A DNA stretch of 64,000 nucleotides, taken from positions 57,875 through 121,874 of the forward strand of contig BEXV01000811.1 in NCBI GenBank assembly GCA_003118195.1, written 5' to 3'. The DNA comes from Hemicentrotus pulcherrimus. Lineage: Eukaryota > Echinodermata > Echinoidea > Camarodonta > Strongylocentrotidae. The notes under the pieces were generated by a model that was not told the DNA's origin, did no database searches, and saw only the letters and a list, made by a program, of their open reading frames with translations. Positions within the stretch are counted from its first letter, which is position 1, and the number at the start of each line of letters is the position of its first letter. Shown in pieces: positions 12,701 through 27,700 of this stretch. Position numbers and translations under genes: made by a program.

Positions 12701-15700
12701 GCTTGAAATCAGCGAAAATCACTTGAACTATCTCCTGCAGTAACCGTGTTTTGTAACAGCGTTTTGATTTATGATTCATGTTTGTGATTCTAGCTTCAAA
12801 AAATTGCTTGAACGCACCCTAACTCTAATAAATGCAGGGATCAACATCAGTATACATGTACATGTATTTTTAAGTGTGCAAATTAGCCTATTGATTGGCC
12901 AAATAGCTGGCTAATTTCATTTTTCACAAATTTCACAGAGTTTGCTTAAGATGATAGCTCCAGCTAGCTGTGTACAGTTTCCCCAAATACACTGGGGTAA
13001 GAAATCTTGGTAAGAGCATGGATACCTTCTGAGCGCGCCAATTCCTCAAGATCATAATATTGTCAGCTATACATGTATATTGATTTGTAGGGTTAATAAT
13101 AGCTAGTTCTTACATAGCGCTTTACAGGACCGAAGGCCCTCTCACATGCAAACGCGTCTAGTGAGTGCGAACTCTATCGAACAGCAGGTGGAAATTATTA
13201 CGTGCTTTATGAAGGCATTATGTTAATCCACCTACCCCCAAACTTTGGATGCTGCTTAACAACTACTGTGTAGTCCGAAATGAACTCTAAAAAGGTCATC
13301 ATTGACTTTCAAATTCTGTACACGTTTGTTTCTGCATTAACTTTCTCATCCAGGGATTTTGGAATGTAACAAAAAAATTTGTCTAAGTCATCTGGATTCT
13401 CATTGCTTTTTTTTGGTTGATTTTTTTGTTGAAAGGAATAAAATGATCTTTTCATATCTCAATCCTGCAGAGAGTTTGATAAATGGTTACCATATCTTGA
13501 GTTCTTCACCTATCAGGTTGAGTCATTCTCTAATTGTTAACCTTGTTACTGCAAAATATAAAGAACCACGAGAGATGTTAGGCAGATTAGGCTCAAACTT
13601 GATGATAGCATGTATCAACATAGGAAGATGATCTGATTAGATTTTGGGTTCAAATGTCAATTCATGAAATTATAGGTTTTTAGCCTTGCTCAAGAACCAC
13701 AATGTGATATGTCACAAATAATTCCATCCATTTCATTTACCGAATTTAGGGCAGAGCCATAAATAGGAGACGCAGTCACATTTTTCTTGTTTCTCTAAGC
13801 TTTTAATTTGGTTGTTACATTTCCCGTAGATTTCCTCCAAATTTATTTATTTGTAATCTTGAACATTTGTTTCAAAAGTTTTGAGTATTTGGTGCAGGGA
13901 GAAAGATAAAAGCTAAGAGGGAGGTCTAGTAAAATCTCAAAACTGTGTGTACTTTTGAACTTCAGATTTCCTTTCTTGCAAATGCTTTCATTGTTATCAA
14001 ATATCAACACAAATATTTAAATTTGATGATTAAAAAGTGCAAAAGACCCTCTCAGTACTACTACAAGTACCACACTGTCTACCGCTTTATTCCTCCAATT
14101 TCTCAAACATGTAACTTTATGAGCATTCAGTCTATTATTGAGGGGTAAAAAGTGAGAGAACGAGAGGCAGATCGTCTAAGTTTATAAATTATACATGCAC
14201 AATTTTGTTTTAGAGAGAGAGGGTGCTTTAGTTTTGCTATACCTTGGCTGTATGTAGATGTAGGTGTAGGCTGTATCCCATTTTAATCACAGTGTATCAG
14301 GGAAGTCAGATACACTTGACGTGTAAGAAAACCCTTGCATTCACCAGGAGCTGTTTCCATAATGAGGTTTGAAAATAAGGGGGAGGAAGAAAGGAGTGTA
14401 TTCATGAGAAATGGTACTTTGTACCATTGAGTGTAGTTACACTGTAACATACGTCAAGTAGAAACTTGAAACCTCCGCAAGAGTCCGCATGTTATCAATG
14501 CTGGCATTGGCTAGACCTTGTATTCCATCTAATGGACATGTCTGAATGCATCATAGACAAGAATTCATTTACTAGGGAAATGGGAATTATATGTTCTTAA
14601 AAGGACTTGTTAACATTGTTCAGATGAGAGAAAAAAGCTTTTTAAAGGAGATTTTTTTAAAGCCTGTTCTATGTCTTATTTTCATGAGAAAATTCAAAAT
14701 TTGTTGGGAGATTGACTGTCAAAGAAAAACATAAATATATCTTTGTTGTTTGATAATTTTCGAGGATTTTTTTTAATTTGCATGTGAGAGGGTTAGTACA
14801 GTTGAAGGAATATTATAAGGGTCATCAACCTTCAACAATGTTAACGATTCACTTTAGGATGATGTGCAATTATGTTCTCTATAATTGATTATGTAAGGAG
14901 GTCAGTTGAGGATGTGCGAGTGCATGCACAGGAAATGATCGAACCTTGAGAAAGAAGACAGCTGATTTCCATAATAATTATTACTTCTAAAATTTGTTCA
15001 AATTGAGGTTGGATGGGACTGTTGAATTTGTAGAACATTGACATCTTGGAGTTGGGATGCTACAGATGAAAGCACGAATAACTTGACTGAATTTTGTTTT
15101 CTTCTATCTTAACTGAACTTGGATTTCATGATCAGCTACAGTGTACCTTCAAAGCATTTTCATTTTCTCTGGGAATATTTTCAAGAATCATGAAAAAACA
15201 TCCATTGTGCACATGACCATGTACATGCATGTCAACAAAAAATACACATCGTCATGACGGGAGCTCTGTCTGTAGGGGCTCTTTCATTTACTCTGGGGGT
15301 CAAAATTAATTTGGAATGCTGATGATCTAGCGATATGATGTTCATGTACATGTAAATATTTTTCATAGTCCTCAACGGGGCCCTTTTTTTCGTCCTCAAC
15401 GGGGCCCTTTTTTTCGTTTATGGGGCTATTCTATTGTTGCATGGAAAAATTATCCTCGCCCCTTTCTGTTTTTTTTTTTTTAATTTCACTGCGTCAGAAT
15501 GGTCATACTACAAGTATATCATCCGCTGAGAACCAGTGTGTAACCCATTTAACATTGTGTAACACCTTTCTGGCTTTCAACAGATAATGTATGTAATATC
15601 TAGGGAGTGGATTTGAGCAAAGCTGATTGATGAAGATGGTGTGAAACCAACTCTTGATACAGAGAATGGGGGCAAAATACTTTGATGATAGGGAATTGGA

Positions 15701-18700
15701 CTGGAAACCCCCTCAAGGCTTTTGACAAGACAATATAGGCTGATTGAAGTACACATGTATCACTAGTAAGGGTGCGTTCATAATATCGATTTCAGCTGAG
15801 AAATGGTAATCTTAATGCATTTTGGGGCAGTTCATTCATTAGAATACAGAAAAAGATATTGCTTGGAACAAAATGTGGTAGTAATAGTTTATGGAAAAAA
15901 ATGACTTGCAGCCGATTGGCAGGATTTTGTAAGTGATGTTGGTAATTTTGTACATAGTAAAAAGAATGTAATAAATTATAATGTTTACATACTGTATATA
16001 CAAACTGAACAGTTATAATAATACATCTAGCGAGGGGCATAATAATAACATTGAATAAATTGATGCAGGTACATGTACATGTAAGTTCAGATAAACAAAC
16101 ATACAACATATGTGAATGGCACAATCCATGAAATATATAAGGAACGGTTAACATGATAAAGGAATTACATTCTACTCCAGTCACATTCTATCAAAGATAA
16201 ACTTCAGAAAAGAAAAAGATAACTAGAGGATTGAGAATAGGAGGTGGAAAAAGCACAAAAATGTCCATTATGTAATGATACCATTTATCACAAATATTAA
16301 AAAACTGGTTATTTGAGTCTTTGCTCAGGCCACAAACAACTTTAACGATTTAACATATGCTGAGTGCTTTTTGAATATGAACCTGATTTTTGCCCCTCTC
16401 CACAAACAAAAAAAATTGTTGTCATGAAAGTACTCTTCAAGTTAGTGATTATAATGGGTGTTTTGTGAATCTAGATTAAAAGAGTTGTATGAACACAGCC
16501 TTCGTTATACAGCCATCTTCAACACGCTCCAAGGGAGTCACGTTCCCCAATGACTGAGCACTAGATCAATACCTCCTTGGATGAGGTTTGGCAGTCAGCA
16601 GAAAATTGCCCTTTACTAGAACTATAAATCTTTTGTTTTTATGCTTGATTTCTTGAAGTTTGTTGATGATAATTTCAATGTTACGTCTCCGATGGTACTG
16701 GGTTTTTATTGCCCTGTAGGCAGTTGCAAATACTGTGTATGACTGCTCTTTTTTTCAAGATACATGTAATTATATTTTTAACCATTTGTAGCCGCTGGGA
16801 GAAAAATGCCCATACTCTGAAATTAGCCCTCATGATAAAGACAACTGCCTAGAGATCTAAAATCAAACGCGACACTTGATTCTTCAAGTAAAAATGTACA
16901 TGTACATCTTTTAGCCATTAGGCCTGTTTCTGATTTGATGCTGATTTAAAAAAAAAAAAATCATATTATATTTTTAGTGAATCAATTCTCATTCTTAACT
17001 TTTGAACAATTTTTATTCAATTGATCAATTACTACTGCTTTTAAAGGTACTATGTCCCATTTGCGGCCCAAAAAATGAAAAAGTTAAATTCCAACTGCAT
17101 TTGAAAGATAATACTAATATAGAACTTCCCTAAAAAAAGATGGGGCTTGAAGATCTCTGTAAGTGGGAAAAAAACGACTATTAGTTGTCAAATTGACTTT
17201 AGGGCTATAGAGCATAAAAGTAATAGTCTTGATTTTCAGACAATTGTACCGAATGGTCATACGTTTTATGCTGCGCAAAGATTCAATCAGTTTAATCTTG
17301 GCCATCACAAGAAGTGGGTTATTGATGTAGACAAATGCTCATGTACCCTTTACAACTCTTTTCATGTATGTTTTATACCAAAGGAGAAAAAGGCAGTCAG
17401 TCACTCAATAGTGTCTGACAGTGAAGTCTAGAAAGTAAACGGGTTTCCTTGCATAATTTGAATATGAGGACACTGCTAACGTTTAAATTTCACAGATAGG
17501 ACATACATGACATATTCATAATTCCTGCAAAGTTCTACAGCGTTTGAGGTTGGCTGCAAAAGGGACATAGTACCTTTAAAGTCTTTGATAGATTACAATT
17601 GCCTTTAAGAATTTAAAACAGTAAAATAAAAAAATAAAAAAGCCTAAGGTTGATCGTGTAATCAAAGTAAACTCAATACTGATTGTCAAAGTGAATCACT
17701 GATTAATCTCCAATTATTCTCTAATGAAATGATGATCAATAAACCTGATTAATCAGTGTAAAATTAAAACAAAATATGACATCATAAATAGGTCAATGCT
17801 GTGCACTTGAATGTGATGTGAGTTTAATCTGTAGGATTAGCTAATCAGAGATTAGTAGGTCAAATCCCTTGAATTGAATATTGATGTTTAATGTAAGTAA
17901 TAAGTGGTTGATTATTTAAGGTTAATAATGGATGTTTATGCATCTGTTGAATATAATTTAAATCTTTAAAATGAACAAGTACGTACAATTTTCAAGTTCA
18001 AATTTGATGTTAGGCTTATTTCAAATACCATGAAAATATAAATTCTTTCAAATTCCATAAAACAAGAATTCGTCTAAATGATTAAAATACAAGTTCACTG
18101 ATTTTCTGTGTTTATGTGGACCTGTATGTACACCTTAAAAGCTTAAAGGGGAAGTCCACCCTAATATTAAGTTGGTTTTAATAGAAGCAAAAACAATGAG
18201 AGGAACAGGTCAGTGAATTTTTTTTTATTGCAAATTCTGATGAGAAATAGTTGTTTTTACATTCAAACTGATGTTTGTAAACATTCTGTCAACATCAATA
18301 CATTCCCCCCACCTGACCTTAATAGGTAAACAATGCATGAAACAGATTCTGCTATTACATGGACTGCATGCAGTGCATAAATTAGTTGATGAGAGACTTG
18401 TGGAAAGCTGAAACAATCAATTAAACCTGTTCCAACTTTCAACTTGGCTCGCCTCTCTGTCAATTAACTTCCTGCATGGTGACCCATGGTTGAATGGAGA
18501 AGGGAGACGCCAATTAGAAGAAAGCAAGGCTCGTATGGATGCATGTGTGCCGATGTATACAAACAAAACTTGAAGTGATTTTCGAGGAAAGAAAAGTGAT
18601 AGAGAAGGTTGTTTGAGAACAAGGTCATCCCTTCATTCATTTATTGATAAGTTAGTGGGCACATATATTCAAGAATGCATTACCTACTAATGTATAGTGA

Positions 18701-21700
18701 TGTGAGAATGGGAATGAGACAGGGAACTGTCTAGCATAAAGATGCAAAGTTAATGGGAGGAAAAGTAGGGAAGAAGTGAACAAAACAGTTAAATGAAAGA
18801 GAGAAGATATTGAAAGGTAATTATTTGAAAAGGTTTTAGTGCTAGAAGATAGAGAGAGAAGGAAGAGAGATATTTTCAAGGAGAAATCAATGAAGGAAAG
18901 TCTTAGCAAGTTGGAAATATGAAATATGTACATGTAGCGAGGTCTGAATCGAGGAAAGGTCCCGGTACATGGATCTATTTATAGGTACTACATGTATATC
19001 CCATTTTGCAGACCCTTGTACCGAATGGTCGTACGCTTTGTGAAGTGGGTTAATTGATGTAGACAAATGCTCATGTACCTTTTGGCTTTACTTACAGCTC
19101 ATTTTATGTACGTTTGATTTTGTATTGGTTGGATATTTAGTATGATTTTAGGTTAGTTGTGAGAGTTTAAAATGAAAAATATTATCATTCTATACACTCT
19201 ATGTATCAAAATACATATTGATTAAGTAGCAAATAGTCATCTTCATAATTCAAAGTGATTAGGGCAGATCTGTATTTAATCTTATCGTCTCCCTGGTGAA
19301 AACATCAACAGCGTTATTACTCATCGAGGAAAAGAATTGCAGAGAAACGAAGAAGGAAGGAACAATCGTAGAATGTATTCATCAGCTGACACGAAAGGAG
19401 CAGCTGTGCTATCACACTAATTCTTCATCTCGCATCTCTTCCTTGAATGAGATCAGAGGATTAGAGAATTGAGATTGTTGATATGTCTTCCTGTTTTCCT
19501 GCAGCATCAATGCTGTTTGGTCATTCTCTATCTATATCCATCTTTTATTTTTTTTTCTTCTGTTATTACACTCCCTCTCCTTCAATAATTCTACCTCTCT
19601 TTTTTTACTAGCTCTCTCCTTCAATTTCTCTCTTGTCTTATATGTTTCTCATGTTTTAAGTGCTCCTATCTTCTCATCTTTGTTTTATCCCTCTCTTTTC
19701 TCTGTATCTTTTTATTTCTATGTGTTTTACTGTCTTTCTGTAAACCCAAATCTTTCATTTATTTTACACTTGTGTCTCTGTCTCTGTGATTTACTATCTC
19801 TGTCCCTGCACCCATTATCTTTCTCCCTTTCCATCTTTAATATATGTATTTTTAAAATAGTTTTCATGTTTATCCCCATTGCCCCCCTTCTTTTTAATTT
19901 TCTCTCTTTCTCTAATTCTCTCTATTTTCAAAATTTCTCTTTTCTTAAAAACCCTTTCCATGAACTTTTCACTCACCAGGGCCTTGTATCACAAAGCTGA
20001 GCAATTGATTTTACGAACGACTGATTAATTGCTTGTAAGATCAATTGATTGTGATAACGCTCAATTGCAAAATAGAAATTTTCATGCTTACAGTATGTTT
20101 TTGTTCAAAGCCATGGAGGGTTGAGCAGCTAGTATCCATAGATACAGAGCTTCCCACTTTCCCTTTTCTGTATAATCTCGGTCTTTCTTTCCTCTCCTTC
20201 CTTCCCTCCTTGTCTTTCAGTGTTTTACACGATACAAGGATTTATGATTAGAGAGAGAGAGTGAGAGAGCGAGAGAAAGGTAGAGAGAGAGAGAGAGAGA
20301 AAGAAAGAGAGGGAGACCTTGTAATTATCATGGATCATCTTGTCGTGAATCATTGAAACCGAAAAGCGTTGTCACGGGGTTTCCAAAATAAAGCAACCCT
20401 CGGAAAAAGAAGATGATGTAAGCAACCGTGACTTGCGAGTCCTTGAGCCGTTGAGATTTCAGAGAACAAATTATTGCCAAAAGTTTTAAATGGGCAAGAC
20501 AGACAATGATCAAGTAAAAGATGCTAAAACAGACAAACTGTTCCATCGGTTTGAATTCTGAACTCTCAGACTTGTCCCTGCAGGCATGTATTGTATCAGT
20601 ACATTTTCAAAAGGGATTGATTATATCTTTTGGCAACAATTATGGGGCCTCACATGCAATGATAAGCGGGTCGTTTTGTTTTTAGCTGTAGGCATAATGT
20701 CAATGTCCTAGACACCAATACCATTTTTTGACATTATTTGACACATGAAGCCTTTCCTAATATGAGATTATTGAAATATGTGTGTGTGTGGGGGGGGGNG
20801 TGGGGGGACACTAAAAAAACTGATATCAATGCAGAATTACTGATCATGATTGCTGAACACTAGAATTAAAAGAAAGTATAAAGATGACATCATGAACCGC
20901 ATGTATTTTTGAAGGACAGCAGTACCCATGTGAAGACATGCAGTGTGTAGTTTATCTGTATATCAAAGATGTCACTCATGATAAATGAAAAAGTGGATCA
21001 CACCAGATGTTGAAATGTAGGGACTTACGATTTGTATGTCAATGCTGTCCACCCTGATAACTGAAGAATTAAATTGCACCCACTATTGTATTGTATAAGG
21101 AAATGTTCCTTCTTTGTTGACAAGAATACTTCAGACAATTATTCATGTTTCATTCGTTCAGTCAAGCCTGTAAGGAGCAGTAATATTTGATTTGTTTTTT
21201 TCAATAAAAGATAACAAATTGCTAAAATGTCAATCTATTTTCAAACTGCTTGAAAATGTTGAGTCGGATAGAGGCAAGAATGTGATTGTTCGGTGCAGTT
21301 TTTCACTTTCATTTTTTCTTCTTCTTGTGATCATGATTTGTATTTTGATAAACACTCTTGTGGAAAAAACATAATCGTATCAAATTTGAGATTTTTTCAG
21401 AAATATTTCTATATAAGTGTTTTTGTCAGCTTTCTAGATGTAAAAGCTTTTAGAATTGATTTTCCATCATAGCCCTAAAATGGTCAATGATGCCTTAAAG
21501 GGATGGTTTAACAATGTTAAATCAGAAGATACACGGCCCTACGTGTTATCAGTGTCTGTGATATGGTGTTATATTGAAGCCCTAAAAAAATTGCGCTTCA
21601 AAAGTGATCAAGAAGTGCCTCAAAAAAGTAAAAATCTTTAAGTGACCGGTTTTACCATACTCATTTTCCCCAATAGACTGTAGTGTTATGAAAATCGTCA

Positions 21701-24700
21701 GGCTAACGTTTTTCAAAATTTGTAATTCCAATCATAAATATATTGATAATCAGACAGGCAATCGGCTTGTAAAAGTTATGGTGTTCCTGACTGACCTACA
21801 GGGTTTATAATTATCATTGCATCATGAGCTAAATCCAGAAATTTTTTTCAGAATCTGAGACAAAGTTACCGGATCCCTTTAAAGGTACTTCAGGTATGCC
21901 CCATTTGCAGCCAAAATCAAATACTGTAGGACTTTGCAGGAATTATGAATATGTCATGTATGTCCTATCAGTGAAATTTAAACGTTAGCAGTGTCCCAAT
22001 ATTTAAATTATGCAAGGAAAACCATTTACTTTGTAAACTTCACTGTCTGACACTATTGAGTGACTAACTGACTTTGGCAGTATGAGCTGTTTAGGGTACA
22101 TGAGCATTTGTCTACATCAATAACACAATTCTTGTAATGGCCAAAATTAAACTGATTGAATCTTTGCGCAGCACAAAACGTACTGCCATTCGGTACAAGG
22201 GCCTGAAAATCAGACTATTACTAAGGTGATTGCAATCACTTGAATCGATTTGACAACCAATGGTCAAGCCCTTTCGTTTTGAGGAAGTTCTAAATTAGTA
22301 TTGTCTTTCATATGCGGTTGGAATTTAACCTTTTCATTTTTGTTGGCCTTTAAATGGGACATACATGTAGTACCTTTAAATGGGACAGAGTATCTTTAAA
22401 CGAGGGAAACGCTCCCCTTCTCCTGACCCCTTAGGGGGGCACCATATTTTTTTCTTTCTGACTTTCATAATGTAATTGTGGTTTGTGGGACTGGAAGATG
22501 AATCATATGCCATTCCCTTCTAAATGTTACTTCAATTGGGAACCCGTCCAAGACCTGTCACTTTTCTATTTAAAGACCAAACGTGGAGGTGTATTTTTTT
22601 TCATTGTACATGAACCTGAGGGTACTATTGATCAAATCCTATTTTGTTTAAAAGAAAGATAATGAGTTCTGTTACTTTTAGTTGAATGAAAGCCCTTTGT
22701 TGGATATGATGTTTAAACAAAACTCTATTTCTCTATTTCTAATGATTCGATACATGGTCTTAAATTTGGTTATTGACATTATGAGTCTGGGTGACTGTAT
22801 GCTGTTTACAGTTGCAAGAAAGTAAGGGGACAGTTACTGCTAACTTAAATCTCTTTGGTTTGTGAGCATGTCAGGGTTTGACCGAACTTCAGTTTATTAA
22901 ATTGGGTGTATTTCTCAACTTAGATTTGTTTTCATTGTAAAAATAGGTGAACATCAGGTCAAGATATTCTAGATAATTAATTTCTTTCTGTCTGTTGCAG
23001 CAGGAAAGATTACTTAATTCTTATTCCCAAAATAAACTTAAAGCTCATTGTAAACACATTCGACCTGGGGCCTTTTTTTAACTTGTGACAAAAAGATTTT
23101 CATACGTCATATCCACCGGTAAGGAAGTTCTTGTTTATCCTCTGTACGTACGCAATAATTACTCCACGTGTGCGGTAATTGATTCACGCGTGCGCACGTT
23201 TCTCATCATGGGTGTGAGGAACCTGAGGTTTACTCACATGACTCTCATGACAACGACGAATCATCATCAACCTTTAAATGGCTTATGACAGAGGCTTGGG
23301 TTGGTAGACAAACCTATCAGGGTTTGATCATCTTTTTTCTTTACCAGAAAGCCCCATTCTGAAATCTACATGAAAGGTACTATCAGCCTTTTCACACACA
23401 GCTAAAATTCTACAAACATGACTAGCAGCCTTTTCACACACAGCTAAAATTCATCGTATCTAGTGATGATTAGAATCATCGTAAAAATTTAGTCATGATT
23501 ATAGACAAAATTTCCCAGTGTGAACATCGGTTATGTGATGTTGGGATAGACACGAAGTCGCGATCTATACGCCCCTAAAAGCAGGCTACAGATACGAAGT
23601 TCGTATCTAGAGAGCTTGACATTTTGTGTGTGAAAGGAAATTCGTGTTTAAACATGATTAAACTGGATGGAGCGTGCGCTTTGAATGACGTGACATGACC
23701 TTCAATGCGCAATGGCACTACTGCGCATTTTACGAGCAGTAGTTAGTCACGAAACGATTAAAGATCGCACCAAAATTTCTGTGTGTGAAAGGCTCGTGAT
23801 TAGTTTAAACACATTCGAAACACGTTTATACTAATCATGTTTATAGAATTTTAAAACGTACGACCATTCGGTACAATTTTCTGAAAATCAAGACTATTAC
23901 TTTTGGGCTCTATAGCCCTTAAGTCGATTGACAACTAATAGTCATTATTTTTCCACTTGAAGACATTTTAAAGCTTCACCTTTTTTAGGAAAGTTCTAAA
24001 TTAGTATTATTTTTCAAATTCAGTCGGAATTAAACTTTTTCATTTTTTGGGCCTGCAAATAGGACATAGTACCTTTTTTTCATTTTTTATAAAATGTTTC
24101 TGAACTTGACTTGTACCAAAATACTTTGTTTAGCTGTGAGGGGTTATGTGCCATTATCTTGCCCCTTTTACCAACCAATATCTTTTCTTATTGTACTTGT
24201 GAATATCATGGTATGATATGTATGGTACTATACTTATATGCTGTTGGTTAATAAAATCAAAATCAAATATTGGGATGGCCTCTTAACTTCAGAGATCTGG
24301 AGGACAATACGTCAGATTTATCCTTGTAGAACAGGATGACGCAAGGTGTCTCCTGTTAATACCAAATAGCTTCACAGCTCCGTACCTAAACAGTGGCCTT
24401 TTCCTTTCAATGTATGAAGTCACTGCAGAATCTGACTTTTATATTCAATAAATCTTAATTTAAGGATTTCCTAATGGAAAGGTGCAATTTTCTTGCAGAT
24501 ATTTTTTTGTTAATTTATGGTTTATTTACCAGAACTCTTTCAGAGCTTCCCAGCACTAAATCACTGCCACTAGGAATTTTTTTTCGCTGATCAGAAAGTG
24601 CTGAAGCATTTCCTCTTCACTCATGAGGTTTTTGACAGTATAAATGCGCTGCCCTCTGAGACACCTCCTCGTGGTATACTTATCACTATCCACTGAGGGA

Positions 24701-27700
24701 TACTTTCTTTGTTTAGCAGCTAGTAGTACGTCAGAAGACTGGACTGACCATGAACTTGTAGCCATGAGGTCATAAACTCTTTTTAATCATGAGGTCATAA
24801 GCTCTTTGTAATTGATGTATTCCCCCTCCTCTTATCTTGTGACCGGCCTTCCCTAACTCCGCTGTCTGGGAGAAAGTGAATTAAGTGCCTGCTCATCCGC
24901 CATTTGTATATATATAGAAAGAAAAACAGTTAATATGGTACTATTTGTGGATCTAAGGAGAAGGGGGGGGCATGTCAGAGAAGAGAAGATGTTTGTCAGA
25001 AAATATTCTGATTTACATGTATGATGAGAAAGTGTTTTTTGAAAGAAAAGTATGTAAATAAAAAAAAAGTTGAATCTTATCTGACATTGTTGCTTTCAGA
25101 AACAATTTCAGCTATGATATCATATCATTCATGATATCATATCATACAATGGAATGGTTCAGTCAAAGCTAAAAATATTATGGGTTACAGATAAATCTTA
25201 AATAGTGATGCTTTTAGAGAATGTATTGTACAATCAGTGTATTTACTGTATATACAACAAAAAATAACAGGAGTTCTAAACTTTTGACCTTGCCATTTAC
25301 CAATACTGTGCATCGAGGACGGAACTACAGGAAGAGCTTCTTGAACCCAATTAGATGCATTATTCTCATCGATTAAACAAGAAATTGACTTGAAACTTAT
25401 CTCATTAAATACTTTCTTCTGAACTAAATGAACATATTGTCTGTTGAGAGCCAGAAGGGCATTATTTACTTTGTGTTGACTTAAATAAGTTAGCGTCCTT
25501 CTGGTTTTGAGCAGACGATACGCAGGTTGCCAACCATGTTCATAGTTGCAGATTTAATGATCGGTGATTGAGAGATCGTCCTCATTTTTCACCGACCTCT
25601 GACTCCTGAAAGCTTCGCTGTTGGACAAGCTGTGTTGTTAATTGAGACATTTGTTATTTCGTGGACTTAATCACCCTAAGGTCAGATAATCGAACAAGAT
25701 CGTGCAAGATAGTATCCTGGACTACTAATTAAAACATCAAAAATTCACAACTGCCCTATTTTTTTTATAGGATCTTCCTCAAACTTTCATTGATCTGCTT
25801 CCCCACTTTTCTGCTTCTATGGAATCAACTTAAGATGAGGGTGGACTTTCCTTTTAATTGATCGAAGAGTGTTAATTCTGTCTTCAAATTTCATCTAGAC
25901 CTGTCCCATTATATGCAAAATCAAACCTTATTTACATGTATCTCTAAGAATATATTTCAGCATTTATGAAAATTCATAGACAGGAAAATAACATGGTCAT
26001 ATTAATTGAGCAAAATATTGGTATTGGATGTTCCAACAAACAGAACCTAGGAGCTAGTGCCCCCTTTTGAGGGCATAATTATGATTTTCAAAAATTCTTT
26101 TCATGAATTAGGCAATCAAATAATAATTGATGTAATGTGAATATTTCAGAGGAATTGTAAAGCTACATATGATTTAATGTGGATTTGACAGAATTTATTG
26201 ACGATAAGCCCTCTCTCTCTAATTTAGAACACGGTGACTTAATGGAGACGGTGACAGACAAGAAATTGAGATCGATCCTAAGGGGCCGTTTGATGTCATT
26301 GGCAAATTTAAATTAACTTTTTTGATGATATCTAGTATATTCAGAGGCGGGCGAACAATTGATGTATGACCTTTTATTTCAACTGCATAATCAAACCTAT
26401 AGGCCACTAGGGTAGCATGAAAATTGTCTGGCGTTTTCATTAATCTGCAAAGTTACGACATGAAAGTGCCTTTGAGATGCTGGCGTATTAGGAGGTTTTC
26501 AGATGAAAAGAAAATGGTAAATGACAGTTGATTCAGTCATATTTTGTTGAGGTGCATGGAAGGTATCTATGAGCCATGTAAAATTAGTCAAGATTGTTAC
26601 AGGATACAAAGGTTGCCAGAAAACCAACTTACAAATATAACATATTCCTTGAAAAAATTAATAATGTAGGAAATTGTGTGTTCGGAGACAGCTTGCTGCC
26701 GTGGATATTTAATTTGTATAACATATTTTTTGTTTGTGAGCGAACCTTGCAGTTACTCCGGGTTTTATTTTGAAAGTGATTAGGTGGCTGTGTTGAATAT
26801 TTTGGGCCGACTCATGCTCAACGTTTCGATAGGTTGTTCTTATAATGTCTTCTCATGGCCAACGACATATAACCACTTTCAAAAGAATATGCAATGTCAC
26901 ATCTATCTTCACCATGGAAGCTTTCAACGATAGATTATAAGATTTTCATTAATCCCTAAAGAAAAGAATGAGGTGATGTACTAAAATTAAAACATGAACT
27001 AAACTTGAACCCACAGACAGGGTGAACTGTCTTGGTTGTCTCTAGAGGCTAAAGACCGGTACATGAAACGCCCAGTTTCTATTAATAGGTTTATTTTTAT
27101 GATAGAAAAGGCTAGTTCTTGACCTTCTTTAAATATCCATTACTACCGGTACCTTGCTTTAAAGGAAGATGGTCGTCCGTTTTCATGTTCAGAGGGTCAT
27201 GACTCACCAACATCAGACTTGGTGGAAATACCATTAAGGGGTATACATGTCTCGCACACAGCAAACCCGTAGTCCCCATCGAGAAATACCCCTAGTCTTT
27301 CAGAGAGTCATTCTTTAGGTGAGGGGATGGACAGAAAATGGCAGAGCATTACATAAGGCCTGTTTGTCATAAAATTGCAGACTAAACCTCGTGACTGACA
27401 ACACCTGATGTTATTGGGTACACACCCAAATGGTGTCAAGACTCTCCATTAGAGCCCACTGCTCTGCGTCTTTAAAAGCCCTCGAAATAGATTGTAAGTG
27501 TCACCATAGCAAGGAAATACAGTGACATCCTGTTGATGTTTACAAACCAGGCAGCTTCCATGAAGTTCAGAAACTCACCGTCTAAGGGTTTACCATGAGC
27601 AGCATTTACCGTGCACAGCGAGCAAAAATCATCAATTTTTATCATATTTAGGCATTTCGTCAGATCTTTCCATTAATTTGAAAGCCACTACCCATAAACA

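Noticed and set aside
25110..25146. ATGATATCATATCAT repeated twice as a regulatory palindrome
   Set aside because: Short simple-sequence duplication without further support.
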